Shown: positions 18,981 to 27,114, counted from the stretch's first letter. The stretch: 64,000 bases of DNA from Variovorax boronicumulans (GCF_019352895.1 NZ_JAAAFX010000005.1:67654-131653); one strand, 5' to 3'. The notes: a model not told the origin generated them from the sequence alone. Made by a program: numbers and translations.

Positions 18981-19952
18981 ATGCACACCCACGACCTGAG
19001 CGCCTGGCAGCACAGCCATCGCTTCGACACCGACAGCCACCAGGCCGAGCGCAGCACTCGCCTCGTGATGTGGATCACGGCCGCCACCATGCTGGTGGAG
19101 ATCGGCGCCGGCTGGTGGTTCAACTCGATGGCGCTGCTGGCCGACGGCTGGCACATGAGCTCGCATGCCTTCGCGCTGGGACTCAGCGCCTTCGCCTATG
19201 CGGCGGTGCGGCGCTATGCGGCCGATCCGCGCTTCGCCTTCGGCACCTGGAAGATCGAGGTGCTGGCGGGCTTCGCGAGCGCCTTGCTGCTGCTGGGCAT
19301 CGCGGCGCTGATGGTGGTCGGTTCGCTGCAGCGGCTGTGGTCGCCCGAGCCCATCCACTACCGCGAGGCCGTCGTCATTGCGGTGCTCGGGCTGCTGGTG
19401 AACCTGGTCTGCGCGCGGCTGCTGGGCGGCGCGCACCACGCGCACGACGATCACCATGGCCACGGCCATGGGCACGACCATGCACACGGTCATGGCAAGG
19501 ACCTCAACCTGCAGTCCGCCTACCTCCACGTGCTGGCCGACGCCGCCACCTCGGTGCTCGCCATCGCGGCCCTGGTCGGCGGCTGGCTCTACGGCTGGGC
19601 CTGGCTGGACCCGGTGATGGGCATCGTCGGCGCGGTGCTGGTGGCGGTCTGGGCCAAGAGCCTGCTGCTGCAGACCGGCCGCGTGCTGCTCGACCGCGAG
19701 ATGGACCATCCCGTGGTCAACGAGATCCGCGCGGGCGTCGAGCAGGGCCTGGCCGACTCGCACACCCGCGTGGCCGATCTGCATGTCTGGCGCGTGGGCC
19801 GCAACGCCTACGCCTGCGCGCTCAGCGTGGTCACGCATTCGCCCACGCTCGGCGCCGACGAGGTGCGCGCGCAGTTCTCGATGCACGAGGAGATCGTGCA
19901 TTCGACGGTCGAAGTGCAGCGCTGCAGCGACATCCGGCAGCCCTGTCACTGA
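18981..19952 (+). CDS. dmeF: Cation diffusion facilitator with His-rich loop (DmeF-like)
   Basis: This inner-membrane exporter is for Co/Ni/Zn-type cations. The 323-aa product opens with a His-containing N-terminus (MHTHDLSAWQHSH) and has six TM helices, TM2 metal residues in LADGWHMSSHA (D55, H58) and TM5 residues in HVLADA (H183, D187). A loop at about 152-172 is nearly all His, Asp and Gly, typical of DmeF. The RBS AAAGGAG (18966-18972) fixes the ATG at 18981. It is more closely tied to cobalt export in the family than the FieF-like gene at 8421. Substrate assignment is by family only. Confidence 0.85.
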   Translation: MHTHDLSAWQHSHRFDTDSHQAERSTRLVMWITAATMLVEIGAGWWFNSMALLADGWHMSSHAFALGLSAFAYAAVRRYAADPRFAFGTWKIEVLAGFASALLLLGIAALMVVGSLQRLWSPEPIHYREAVVIAVLGLLVNLVCARLLGGAHHAHDDHHGHGHGHDHAHGHGKDLNLQSAYLHVLADAATSVLAIAALVGGWLYGWAWLDPVMGIVGAVLVAVWAKSLLLQTGRVLLDREMDHPVVNEIRAGVEQGLADSHTRVADLHVWRVGRNAYACALSVVTHSPTLGADEVRAQFSMHEEIVHSTVEVQRCSDIRQPCH

Positions 19953-19960
19953 AAATTCAC
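19943..19960 (+). promoter_or_regulatory. Weak Pho-box-like element
   Basis: CTGTCAC, 4 bp, then AATTCAC resembles a PhoB site (CTGTCAT-N4-CTGTCAT). The first half is good (6/7) and the second half is poor. It overlaps the dmeF stop and lies 46 bp before the metallophosphoesterase start. It is speculative. Confidence 0.25.
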
Positions 19961-20006
19961 GCCGCCGCCGCGCGGCGGACATGCGCGGGGCCGACGCTGC
20001 GGTCCC

Positions 20007-20885
20007 ATGCAACGCGACGATGCCTTCCTTCGCGCATGGCGCGACACTGCGGCCCCCTCTCCCGAGACGGCCGATGATCCACCGACGCGGCCGCCGCTGC
20101 GCTACCGCACGCTGTGGATCTCCGACCTGCACCTGGGCACGCCGGGCTGCCAGGCACATGCGCTGCTCGATTTCCTCAAGCACACCGAGTGCGAGACGCT
20201 CTACCTGGTCGGCGACATCATCGACGGCTGGCAGCTGCGGCGGCAGTGGTACTGGCCGCAGGCGCACAACGACGTGATCCAGAAGCTGCTGCGCAAGGCA
20301 CGCAAGGGCACGCGGGTGATCTTCGTGCCGGGCAACCACGACGAGTTCGCGCGCAAGTACGTCAACCACGACTTCGGCGGCATCGAGGTGGTCGAGGACT
20401 GGGTGCACGAGACCGCCGACGGCCGCGCGCTGTGGGTGATGCACGGCGACCTGTTCGACGGCGTGATCCAGTGCGCCAAGTGGCTGGCCCACGTGGGCGA
20501 CTCGCTCTACGAGTTCACGTTGCGGCTCAACCGCCATCTCAATTCGTTGCGTGCACGCATGGGCCTGCCCTACTGGTCGCTGTCGCAGTACCTCAAGCTC
20601 AAGGTCAAGCGCGCGGTCAGCTACGTGGGCGACTTCGAGAACGCGGTGGCGCGCGAGGCGCGCAAACGCGGCGTGCAGGGCGTGGTCTGCGGCCACATCC
20701 ACCACGCCGAGATGCGCGACATCGACGGCATCCTCTACTGCAACGACGGCGACTGGGTCGAGAGCCTCACGGCCCTGGCCGAGCAGGCCGACGGCACGCT
20801 GGAGATCCTGCGCTGGGGCGAGCACATGCCGGTGGCCGCGCGCACGCGCCGGGCCGCGCCCAAGCGGCAGCCGGTGTCGGCATGA
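20007..20885 (+). CDS. LpxH-like metallophosphoesterase (possible PlcP phospholipase)
   Basis: This is a dinuclear-metal phosphoesterase of 292 aa. All calcineurin-like motifs are present: SDLHLG (D40, H42), VGDIIDGW (D70), PGNHDE (110-113), MHGD, and GHIHHAE. Annotation pipelines call such proteins UDP-2,3-diacylglucosamine pyrophosphatase. The long insert and the overlap with a glycolipid-type glycosyltransferase fit PlcP, the phospholipase C of phosphate-starvation lipid remodelling, equally well. True LpxH is usually about 240 aa and stands elsewhere. The stop overlaps the next gene by 4 bp. Confidence 0.82.
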   Translation: MQRDDAFLRAWRDTAAPSPETADDPPTRPPLRYRTLWISDLHLGTPGCQAHALLDFLKHTECETLYLVGDIIDGWQLRRQWYWPQAHNDVIQKLLRKARKGTRVIFVPGNHDEFARKYVNHDFGGIEVVEDWVHETADGRALWVMHGDLFDGVIQCAKWLAHVGDSLYEFTLRLNRHLNSLRARMGLPYWSLSQYLKLKVKRAVSYVGDFENAVAREARKRGVQGVVCGHIHHAEMRDIDGILYCNDGDWVESLTALAEQADGTLEILRWGEHMPVAARTRRAAPKRQPVSA

Positions 20886-22054
20886 CCGGTGCGCGCACGG
20901 TCGACCTGGTCTATCTCGATGCCGGCGGCGGCCACCGCGCCTCGGCCCTCGCACTGCGCGCCGCGATCGCGCGCGCGGGCCTGCCCTGGACCGTGCGCCT
21001 GCTGAACCTGCGCGAGGTGCTGGACCCGACGCAGAAGTTCCGCCGCATGACCGGCATGGAGCCCGAGGACTACTACAACAAGCGCATCGCGCGGGGCTGG
21101 ACCGCCGGGCTCGCGCAGGAGCTCAGGCTGCTGCAGGCCATGATCCGCTGGTGGCACGCGCCGACCGTGCGCCTGCTGCAGCAGCACTGGCTGGCCACCG
21201 AGCCCGACCTGGTGGTGTCGATGATCCCCAACTTCAACCGCGGCCTGCGCGAGTCGCTGGCCTCGGCCCTGCCCGGCGTGCCCTTCGCGACCGTGCTGAC
21301 CGACCTGGCCGACCACCCGCCGCGCTTCTGGATCGACAAGGGGCTGGACCAGCACGTGGTCTGCGGCTCGGCCCATGCGCTGCAGCAGGCGCGCGACGCC
21401 GGCCTGCCCGCGAGCCACATCCACGCCAGCTCGGGCATGCTGCTGCGCGACGATTTCTATGCACCGCCGCCGGCCGACCGCGCGGCCGAGCGCCTGCGCC
21501 TGGGCCTCGACCCGGACCGCCCCACCGGCATCGTGCTGTTCGGCGGCCAGGGCGCGAAGGCCATGCTGGGCATCGCCAAGCGCCTGCCCGACACCCAACT
21601 GATCCTGGTCTGCGGCCACAACGCCGCGCTGGCCAAGGCGCTCGCGGCTTTGCCCGCGCGGGCGCCGCGGCGGGTGCTGGGCTTCACGCCCGAGGTCGCG
21701 CGCACCATGCAGCTGGCCGACTTCTTCATCGGCAAGCCCGGGCCCGGCAGCCTCAGCGAGGCGGTGCAGATGCGGCTGCCGGTGATCGTGGTGCGCAACC
21801 GCTGGACCTTGCCGCAGGAGCGCTACAACACGCAGTGGGTGCGCGAGCACGAGGTCGGGCTGGTGCTGCCCAGCTTCGCCCGCATCGACACCGCGGTGGC
21901 GCAGCTGGTGCGTGAGCTGCCGCGCTACCGCGCCGCCACCCGGCGCCTGGACAACTGCGCGGTGTTCGAGCTGCCGGCCATCCTGGAGCGCATCGTGGCC
22001 CAGGCCGACCTGCCGGCGCCCGACTTCCGCACGCCGGGCCTCAGCCGAAGGTGA
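20882..22054 (+). CDS. GT28/MurG-like glycosyltransferase (MGDG synthase-like)
   Basis: The 390-aa GT-B fold enzyme has an N-terminal acceptor half beginning VYLDAGGGHRASALAL (the MGDG-synthase type GGGH loop) and a C-terminal UDP-sugar half with LFGGQGAKAM, LVCGHN and GKPGPGSLSEA, the donor-binding signature. No signal peptide is seen, so it should act at the cytoplasmic membrane face. Coupled translation with the metallophosphoesterase suggests one pathway: removal of a phosphate headgroup to give diacylglycerol, then glycosylation. The last 14 bp overlap the end of the convergent dipZ-like gene. Confidence 0.8.
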   Translation: MTGARTVDLVYLDAGGGHRASALALRAAIARAGLPWTVRLLNLREVLDPTQKFRRMTGMEPEDYYNKRIARGWTAGLAQELRLLQAMIRWWHAPTVRLLQQHWLATEPDLVVSMIPNFNRGLRESLASALPGVPFATVLTDLADHPPRFWIDKGLDQHVVCGSAHALQQARDAGLPASHIHASSGMLLRDDFYAPPPADRAAERLRLGLDPDRPTGIVLFGGQGAKAMLGIAKRLPDTQLILVCGHNAALAKALAALPARAPRRVLGFTPEVARTMQLADFFIGKPGPGSLSEAVQMRLPVIVVRNRWTLPQERYNTQWVREHEVGLVLPSFARIDTAVAQLVRELPRYRAATRRLDNCAVFELPAILERIVAQADLPAPDFRTPGLSRR

Positions 22055-23759
22055 AGGCGTAGGCCTGCGCGCCGGCGTCGAGGAACTCGATCTCGAACAG
22101 CCGGTCTGGGCCCGGCGTGGCTTGGCGCACCAGCTGGTAGAGCTTCTGCGCATCGGTGTCGGCGCCATGGTCGGCCAGCGGCGGCTGGCCGTCCACGCGC
22201 ACCCGGAAGCGCACCGGCCTGCCGTCGGCTGCGGGGCCCAGCACCAGGTGCAGGTCGCGGGCATGGAAGCGGTAGGCGATGCGGCCATGGGCGCTGCTGC
22301 CCACGATGCGCTCGGACTCCGCGGTCCACTCGCCCGTCAGGGCCCACTGGTTGGTGCGCAGCGTGTCGACCCCGGCGTACGCCTGGCGGCGGTCACGCAC
22401 CAGGCCGCCCGGTGACGCGAAGCCCTGCGCCTGCGCGTAGCCCAGGTAGGTCTCGCTCGACAGCACCGGCGCCGTGCCGGGCGCGGCCTGCATACCCTGG
22501 CCCTGGGGCGCCACCAGCGTCGACGGCACGTTCGTCCGGCCCGCCTCGGCCAGCAGCTGCTGCAGCACCTGCTCCGCCTGCGCGTAGTCGCCCTCGCCGA
22601 ACTGGTGGTGGCGGATGCGGCCCTGCGCATCGACGAAGTAGAAGGCCGGCCAGTAGCGGTTGCCGAAGCCGCGCCAGAGCGCGAAGTCGTTGTCGACCGC
22701 CACCGGGAAGCCGATGCCCAGCTCGCGCACCGCCCGGTGCACGTTGGCCGAACGCTTCTCGAAGGCGAACTCCGGCGCGTGCACGCCCAGCACCACCAGG
22801 CCGGCGTCCTTGTACTTCTCGGCCCAGGCGCGCAGGTAGGGCAGGGTGCGCAGGCAGTTGATGCAGGAGTAGGTCCAGAAGTCGACCAGCACCACCTTGC
22901 CGCGCAGGCCTTCGGCCGTGAGCGGCGGCGAGTGGATCCACTCGGTCGCGCCCGCGAGCGAAGGCAGCGTGCCTTCGGTGCGCAGCACGCGTGCCGTTGC
23001 CGGCTCCTGCCAGGCGGTGGGCATCAGGCCGCCGGCATCGGTCGCCGGTGCCGGCAGGCGCACCTTCTCCACCAGCGCCTGCTCCAGCGCCGAGGTGGTG
23101 CCGATCGACAGGCGCGCGAGCAGGCCCGTGTCCAGCCCCAGCGCGATCGCACCCACGCCGACCAGCACCGCGGCGCCGGCCGCGCGCCGCAGCCATTCGC
23201 CGGTGTGCAGCGAATGCTTCATCAGCGCGAACAGCCGGCCGCCGAACAGCAGCGCCGCGGCCAGCGAGGTGCAGGCGCCCGCGGCATAGGCCAGCAGCAG
23301 CAGGGAGGTGCCGACGCTGGCGCCGTTGAGCGCCGCGCCCGTGAGGATCAGGCCCAGGATCGGGCCCGCGCAGGGCGCCCAGAGCAGCCCGGTGCCGATG
23401 CCCAGCAGCAGCGGCGAGGCCACGGCCGAGGGCGCATCCGACAGCCGCATGCCGAGTGCGACCAGCGGCCGGCTCAGCCGGTCGGCGAGGGCCGGGAACA
23501 GCAGCGTGAGGCCGAAGCCCGCCAGCAGCGCGATCGCGGCGTAGCGGCCGTACTGGTTGAGCGTGACCACCCAGCCGCCGCCCACCGCGGCCAGCGTGGC
23601 GATGGTGGCAAAGGCCAGCGCCATGCCCGCCAGCATCGGCAGGCCGTGCGAGCGGAAGGGCCGGTCGGCGCGTGCGAAGACGAAGGGCAGCACCGGCAGG
23701 ATGCAGGGGCTCAGGATGGTGAGCACCCCGCCCAGGTAGGCGATGAAGAGGATGAGCAT
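22041..23759 (-). CDS. DipZ-like CcdA-thioredoxin fusion
   Basis: This membrane thiol-disulfide transporter carries reducing power to the periplasm. The 572-aa product starts with a CcdA/DsbD-beta type domain (residues 1-225, about six TMs) with cysteines C19 (LSPCIL) and C130 (WAPCAGP). A periplasmic TlpA/thioredoxin-like domain (about 270-420) has WTYSCINC (C299, C302), and a C-terminal beta-rich extension (about 430-572) is as in mycobacterial DipZ. It is the last gene of the ohr-kinase-dipZ unit, 93 bp after the kinase. The thioredoxin domain is closely similar to the secreted protein at 25935. Confidence 0.88.
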   Translation of the reverse strand: MLILFIAYLGGVLTILSPCILPVLPFVFARADRPFRSHGLPMLAGMALAFATIATLAAVGGGWVVTLNQYGRYAAIALLAGFGLTLLFPALADRLSRPLVALGMRLSDAPSAVASPLLLGIGTGLLWAPCAGPILGLILTGAALNGASVGTSLLLLAYAAGACTSLAAALLFGGRLFALMKHSLHTGEWLRRAAGAAVLVGVGAIALGLDTGLLARLSIGTTSALEQALVEKVRLPAPATDAGGLMPTAWQEPATARVLRTEGTLPSLAGATEWIHSPPLTAEGLRGKVVLVDFWTYSCINCLRTLPYLRAWAEKYKDAGLVVLGVHAPEFAFEKRSANVHRAVRELGIGFPVAVDNDFALWRGFGNRYWPAFYFVDAQGRIRHHQFGEGDYAQAEQVLQQLLAEAGRTNVPSTLVAPQGQGMQAAPGTAPVLSSETYLGYAQAQGFASPGGLVRDRRQAYAGVDTLRTNQWALTGEWTAESERIVGSSAHGRIAYRFHARDLHLVLGPAADGRPVRFRVRVDGQPPLADHGADTDAQKLYQLVRQATPGPDRLFEIEFLDAGAQAYAFTFG

Positions 23760-23852
23760 GGCATGGCTCCTGGTGTGGAAGGGGCGTGCGGGCTCCCGGC
23801 GGCCTCGCGAGGTGCGAGCCGCGGCGGGAGAAGAGGCGTGGGGGCGCGGGCG

Positions 23853-25208
23853 TCAGCCCGGTGTGGCGGTGCGGGTGCTCATCGTGAGGCGTGCCTCCAG
23901 TCCGCCTTCGGCGCGGTTGTGCAGCGTGAGCTCGGCGCCCATCGCCATCGCGAGCTGGTGCGCGATGGCCAGGCCCAGGCCGGTGCCGCCGGTGCCGCGG
24001 TTGCGCGAGCCCTCGACGCGGTAGAAGGGCTGGAGCACGGCCTGCAGCTCGGCCGGCGGGATGCCCGGGCCGTTGTCCAGTACGCTGACCGTCAGCCGGT
24101 CCGCTTCGGCGTGCACGCGCAGTCGCACCTCGGAGCCGAACTTCAGCGCGTTGTCGATCAGGTTCATCAGGATGCGGCGCAGCGCGTTGGGTCGCGTCAC
24201 GATCGGCGCGCCGGCGCGGCCCTCGATCGGCACCGGCTGACCCACGTCTTCGTAGTCGGCGGTCATGCTCTCGAACAGCGCATCGGCGTCGATGCGGCAG
24301 GGCGGCTCGGTGGCGCCGTGCAAGGTGCGCGCATAGGTCACGCCCTCGCGCACCAGCGTGTGCATCGCGTCGAGGTCCTGGCGGAACTTGGCCTGGTCGC
24401 GCTCGTTGTCCATCAGCTCGGTGCGCAGCCGCATGCGGGTGATGGGCGTCTGCAGGTCGTGCGAAATCGCGGCCAGGATCTCCACCCGCTCGGCCATGTA
24501 GCCGCCGATGCGCCGCTGCATGGCGTTGAAGGCGCGCGCGGCGTGCGCCACCTCGGTCGGACCTTCCTCGGCCAGCGGCTGGGTCTTGAGCTCGGGCCCG
24601 AGACCGTCGGCCGCCGCGGCGAGCTGCGCGAGCGGCCGCGTGACCAGCCGCATCGCGTGCCAGGCGCAGGCCGCCAGCACCGCGAGCTGCCCCAGCAGCA
24701 TCCACAGCACCCAGCCCGAGACCGGCATGCCGACGCGCCGCGCATGCACCGTTACCTCGCTGCCGTCCGCGAGCCGCACCGCGACCTGCAGGCTTTCGCG
24801 CGGCGAGGCCACCTCCACCACCTTGAGCACCGCGAAGGGATGCAGCGCATCGACGATCGCATCGGCGAACTGCTGCAGCGCCAGCGAGTCGGGCGCGGTG
24901 CCCGTCACGGGCTCGCTGCCCAGCACGAAGCGGTAGTTGCGCCGTTCGAGGCGGTCGAGCCAGCCGGCGCGCTCGGCGGCCGGCAGGCGGTCGAGGATCG
25001 CGACCGAGCTCGCGATGTCGCGCTCGATGCCGATCATCATCAGTTCGCGCAGCGCCGTGTCGCGCTCGTAGCGGATCGCGGCGAAGGTCAGCAGCTGCGC
25101 GATCGCGAGGCCGACCACGATGATCAGCGTCACGCGGGCGAACAGCGAGCGCGGCACGAGCCGCCGCCATGCCGCGGGCGTCTGCGAAAGGGCGGGGGTC
25201 GTGGCCAT
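23853..25208 (-). CDS. Sensor histidine kinase of the redox-locus two-component system
   Basis: The 451-aa inner-membrane kinase has TM1 at about 24-45, a periplasmic sensor of about 120 residues, TM2 at about 166-186, a HAMP region, a HisKA box with phospho-acceptor H250 (SHDLQTP), and an HATPase domain with N-box NLIDNALKFG, DNGPGIP and GTGGTGLGLAIAH. The sensor has no cysteine pair, so any redox signal is probably indirect. The presumed partner is the OmpR-type regulator at 27182, separated from it by ohr and the thioredoxin genes. Gene order ohr-kinase-dipZ suggests feedback on its own operon. Confidence 0.92.
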   Translation of the reverse strand: MATTPALSQTPAAWRRLVPRSLFARVTLIIVVGLAIAQLLTFAAIRYERDTALRELMMIGIERDIASSVAILDRLPAAERAGWLDRLERRNYRFVLGSEPVTGTAPDSLALQQFADAIVDALHPFAVLKVVEVASPRESLQVAVRLADGSEVTVHARRVGMPVSGWVLWMLLGQLAVLAACAWHAMRLVTRPLAQLAAAADGLGPELKTQPLAEEGPTEVAHAARAFNAMQRRIGGYMAERVEILAAISHDLQTPITRMRLRTELMDNERDQAKFRQDLDAMHTLVREGVTYARTLHGATEPPCRIDADALFESMTADYEDVGQPVPIEGRAGAPIVTRPNALRRILMNLIDNALKFGSEVRLRVHAEADRLTVSVLDNGPGIPPAELQAVLQPFYRVEGSRNRGTGGTGLGLAIAHQLAMAMGAELTLHNRAEGGLEARLTMSTRTATPG

Positions 25209-25238
25209 GGCTCGTTTATAGGCGCTGCGCGTTCAGGC

Positions 25239-25661
25239 TCAGACCAGGTTGATCACGACATCGACGTTGCCGCGGATCGCCTTGGAGTAGGGGCAGGTCT
25301 GGTGCGCGGCGTCCACCAGCGATTGCGCGACGTCGCGTTCGAGGCCGGGCAGGCTGACGTGGAGGCGGGCGCGCAGGAAGTAGGCGCCGTCGGCATTCGC
25401 GAGGTCGACCTCGGCATCGATGGCCGTGTCGGCCGGCACCTTGACCTGGAGCTTGCTCGCCGCCAGGCCCATCGCGCCGATGAAGCAGGCCGACCAGCCG
25501 GCCGCGAACAGCTGCTCGGGGTTGGTGCCCGTGCCCTTGCCGCCCGGCGACGAGAGCTGGATGGCCAGGCGGCCGTCGTCGCTGCGGGCGTCGCCGTCGC
25601 GGCCGCCGGAGGAGGTGCGGGTCTTGCCGGTGTAGAGGATCTTGGGGGGCGATGCGGTCAT
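25239..25661 (-). CDS. ohr: Organic hydroperoxide reductase Ohr
   Basis: This thiol peroxidase reduces fatty-acid and peroxynitrite-type hydroperoxides, recycled by lipoylated proteins. The 140-aa product has both catalytic cysteines C59 (SACFIGA) and C123 (QTCPYSKA), plus the conserved Arg (R21) and Glu (E49). No ohrR (MarR) gene is adjacent, unlike most ohr loci. Instead the gene heads a unit with a sensor kinase and has an ATACA-N5-ATACA box about 89 bp upstream of its start, so control by the two-component system is likely. Confidence 0.95.
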   Translation of the reverse strand: MTASPPKILYTGKTRTSSGGRDGDARSDDGRLAIQLSSPGGKGTGTNPEQLFAAGWSACFIGAMGLAASKLQVKVPADTAIDAEVDLANADGAYFLRARLHVSLPGLERDVAQSLVDAAHQTCPYSKAIRGNVDVVINLV

Positions 25662-25749
25662 GGGGATGTCCTGGAGGAAGATAAAAAGGAGGATTTCTGA
25701 AGGGAACGAAGGAATTGTTTTCCGTGTTCACGGGCGTCGGGCCGGGTTC

Positions 25750-25764
25750 TGTATGCCTCTGTAT
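25750..25764 (-). promoter_or_regulatory. Direct-repeat box upstream of ohr
   Basis: Read toward ohr it is ATACA-GAGGC-ATACA. The 10-bp half-site period suits an OmpR/PhoB-type regulator dimer. It is 89 bp before the ohr ATG. Similarity to the box at 26997 extends over about 48 bp, including GTGTGGATTTCC upstream, and the 18 bp downstream resemble those of the regulator promoter. Confidence 0.6.
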
Positions 25765-25801
25765 CCGTGCCGGAAATCCACACACTACGTTTCCCGTCGG
25801 C

Positions 25802-25933
25802 TCAGCGCCGGGCGCGTTTCTTCTCGGCGCCCGTGGCCGCGCGGGCCGTGATGCATTGGCAGCTGACCGGGTTGCGGAGCTCGTGCGCGAGCCCGCCGGC
25901 CATGAAGAGCAGGGCGAACCAGAGCGTCTTCAT
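25802..25933 (-). CDS. 43-residue secreted/membrane small protein with CxC motif
   Basis: A small gene starts one base after the stop of the secreted thioredoxin-like gene (TGA-C-ATG), so it is almost certainly translated by coupling. The product begins MKTLWFALLFMAGGLAH, a convincing signal or TM segment, followed by NPVSCQCITA with a C-x-C pair (C25, C27) and a basic tail ending KKRARR. I know no family. Position, signal and cysteines suggest a redox partner of the upstream thioredoxin-like protein. Transport or assembly roles are equally possible. Confidence 0.6.
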   Translation of the reverse strand: MKTLWFALLFMAGGLAHELRNPVSCQCITARAATGAEKKRARR

Positions 25934-25934
25934 G

Positions 25935-26498
25935 TCAGGAGCCCGGGGCCGGGGCCGGCTCGGCCAGCAGCGCCTGGATCTTCTGCTCGGTCTCGCGGTA
26001 GCGGCCCTCGCCGAAGTGCGAGTAGACGACCTTGCCCTGCTTGTCGATCAGGTACACCGCGGGCCAGTACTGGTTGCGGAAGGACTTCCAGGTCGCGTAG
26101 CTGTTGTCCTGCGCCACCGCGTGCTCGATCTTGAGCCGCGCGATCGCGTCCTTCACGTTCTGCTGCGATTTCTCGAAGGCGAACTCCGGCGTGTGCACAC
26201 CCACCACGACCAGGCCCTGGTCCTTGTACTTCGCGTGCCAGTCCTTCACGTAGGGCAGGTGGTTGAGGCAGTTGATGCAGGTGTAGGTCCAGAAGTCGAC
26301 CAGCACCACCTTGCCGCGCAGCGCGTCGAGCTGCAGCGGCGGCGAGTTGTGCCAGGCCTCGATGTTCTGGAACGCCGGCGCGAGCGGCGCGGCGCCCGGG
26401 GCCAGGTCGCCGCCGGACGGCGAAGCCGCGAAGGTCAGGACCGCCGCCGAGGCCGCGAGGCCCGCGACGAGCAGGAGGATGCTGGATCGGATGCGCAT
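25935..26498 (-). CDS. Secreted TlpA-like thioredoxin-fold protein
   Basis: This is a periplasmic thiol-disulfide oxidoreductase. The 187-aa product has an N-terminal signal/anchor (about residues 6-25), then a thioredoxin domain with WTYTCINC (C74, C77), VVGVHTPEFAFEK and a cis-Pro region near YWPAVYLI. It parallels the thioredoxin domain of the dipZ-like protein nearly residue for residue, so DipZ may be its reductant or it may be a free paralogue. The ATG at 26498 was chosen for the signal peptide and for TGGAG upstream. It follows the small repeat protein by 43 bp. Confidence 0.88.
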   Translation of the reverse strand: MRIRSSILLLVAGLAASAAVLTFAASPSGGDLAPGAAPLAPAFQNIEAWHNSPPLQLDALRGKVVLVDFWTYTCINCLNHLPYVKDWHAKYKDQGLVVVGVHTPEFAFEKSQQNVKDAIARLKIEHAVAQDNSYATWKSFRNQYWPAVYLIDKQGKVVYSHFGEGRYRETEQKIQALLAEPAPAPGS

Positions 26499-26541
26499 GG
26501 TGGGCTCCAGGAAGTGGGTCAGGGGGCGTGCGGCGGCGGCT

Positions 26542-26913
26542 TCAGCGCAGGTCCAGGCGCGCGCTGCGCGTCGTCGATGCGGCAAGGTCGTAGAACGCCG
26601 GCACGCGGCTGCCGGCGAAGGCTTCGGCGCGCAGGTTCTGGTGCGGCGCGTGGGCACGGGCATAGGCTTCGGCCTGCACCGTGGCGCGGTCGCGCGGGGC
26701 GGACGGTGCGGCGGCGACCACCGACGAGGCGGCGTCGGCGTTCTGGTTCGACACATGCGCGGCCGCGATGGCCTCGGCACGGACGGCGCTGCGGGCCACG
26801 GCCGAGCGGGCCTGCAGCACGCCCTGGTATTCCTCGGCCTGGGCGGTGCCGAGCGCGAGCAGGGCGATGGAGGCGAACGAAGCGGAGAGGGCGATGCGGG
26901 AGAGCGTCTTCAT
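26542..26913 (-). CDS. Small secreted repeat protein, unknown
   Basis: The 123-aa product has a clear Sec signal peptide (cleavage after AQA, about residue 26). The mature part is Ala-rich and carries two copies of a V-x-AEA-x-A-x-AH-x3-QN motif (about 44-58 and 79-93) and a third partial RAEAFAGSR. There is no cysteine. It is the first gene of the unit leading to the secreted thioredoxin and the 43-residue protein, with the shared box 84 bp upstream. Similar small secreted proteins occur in Burkholderiales but I cannot assign a function. Confidence 0.7.
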   Translation of the reverse strand: MKTLSRIALSASFASIALLALGTAQAEEYQGVLQARSAVARSAVRAEAIAAAHVSNQNADAASSVVAAAPSAPRDRATVQAEAYARAHAPHQNLRAEAFAGSRVPAFYDLAASTTRSARLDLR

Positions 26914-26996
26914 GGGGATGTCCTTCGGGAGTGGAGGGGGTGTTTCGAATCAACGACCGGATTCTTCGCCGCCGCCCACCCCTTGGACGCCCGCTG

Positions 26997-27011
26997 TGTA
27001 TGCCTGTGTAT
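26997..27011 (-). promoter_or_regulatory. Direct-repeat box upstream of the secreted-protein operon
   Basis: Read toward the gene it is ATACA-CAGGC-ATACA, 84 bp before the start at 26913. It is preceded by GTGTGGATTTCC as at the ohr box. It lies in the 268-bp divergent region shared with the response regulator. Confidence 0.6.
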
Positions 27012-27099
27012 CGGCATCGGAAATCCACACATTACGTTTCTCGTCCGGGCCGGCCGGGCATGCCGTCCGCGCAACAGACGGTGTCCGCCTCGGCGCGGG

Positions 27100-27114
27100 A
27101 TACACAGGCATACA
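27100..27114 (+). promoter_or_regulatory. Direct-repeat box upstream of the response regulator
   Basis: ATACA-CAGGC-ATACA is an exact inverted copy of the box at 26997, 67 bp before the regulator ATG. The following AAGCCCGGCCCGGCGCCCG is close to the sequence after the ohr box. It suggests autoregulation. Confidence 0.6.

Noticed and set aside
19435..19500. CAT/CAC-rich short tandem repeat in dmeF
   Set aside because: It encodes the expected histidine-rich metal loop and is not an intergenic or mobile repeat.
25735..25935. Possible IS-like inverted repeats formed by the 48-bp similarity at 25750 and 26997
   Set aside because: The copies are direct, lie at matching distances from start codons and flank no transposase, so shared promoter elements explain them better.
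26499..26780. N-terminal extension of the secreted thioredoxin-like protein
   Set aside because: It would be Arg/Pro-rich and overlap the small secreted gene in another frame. The ATG at 26498 gives a normal signal peptide and has a ribosome site.
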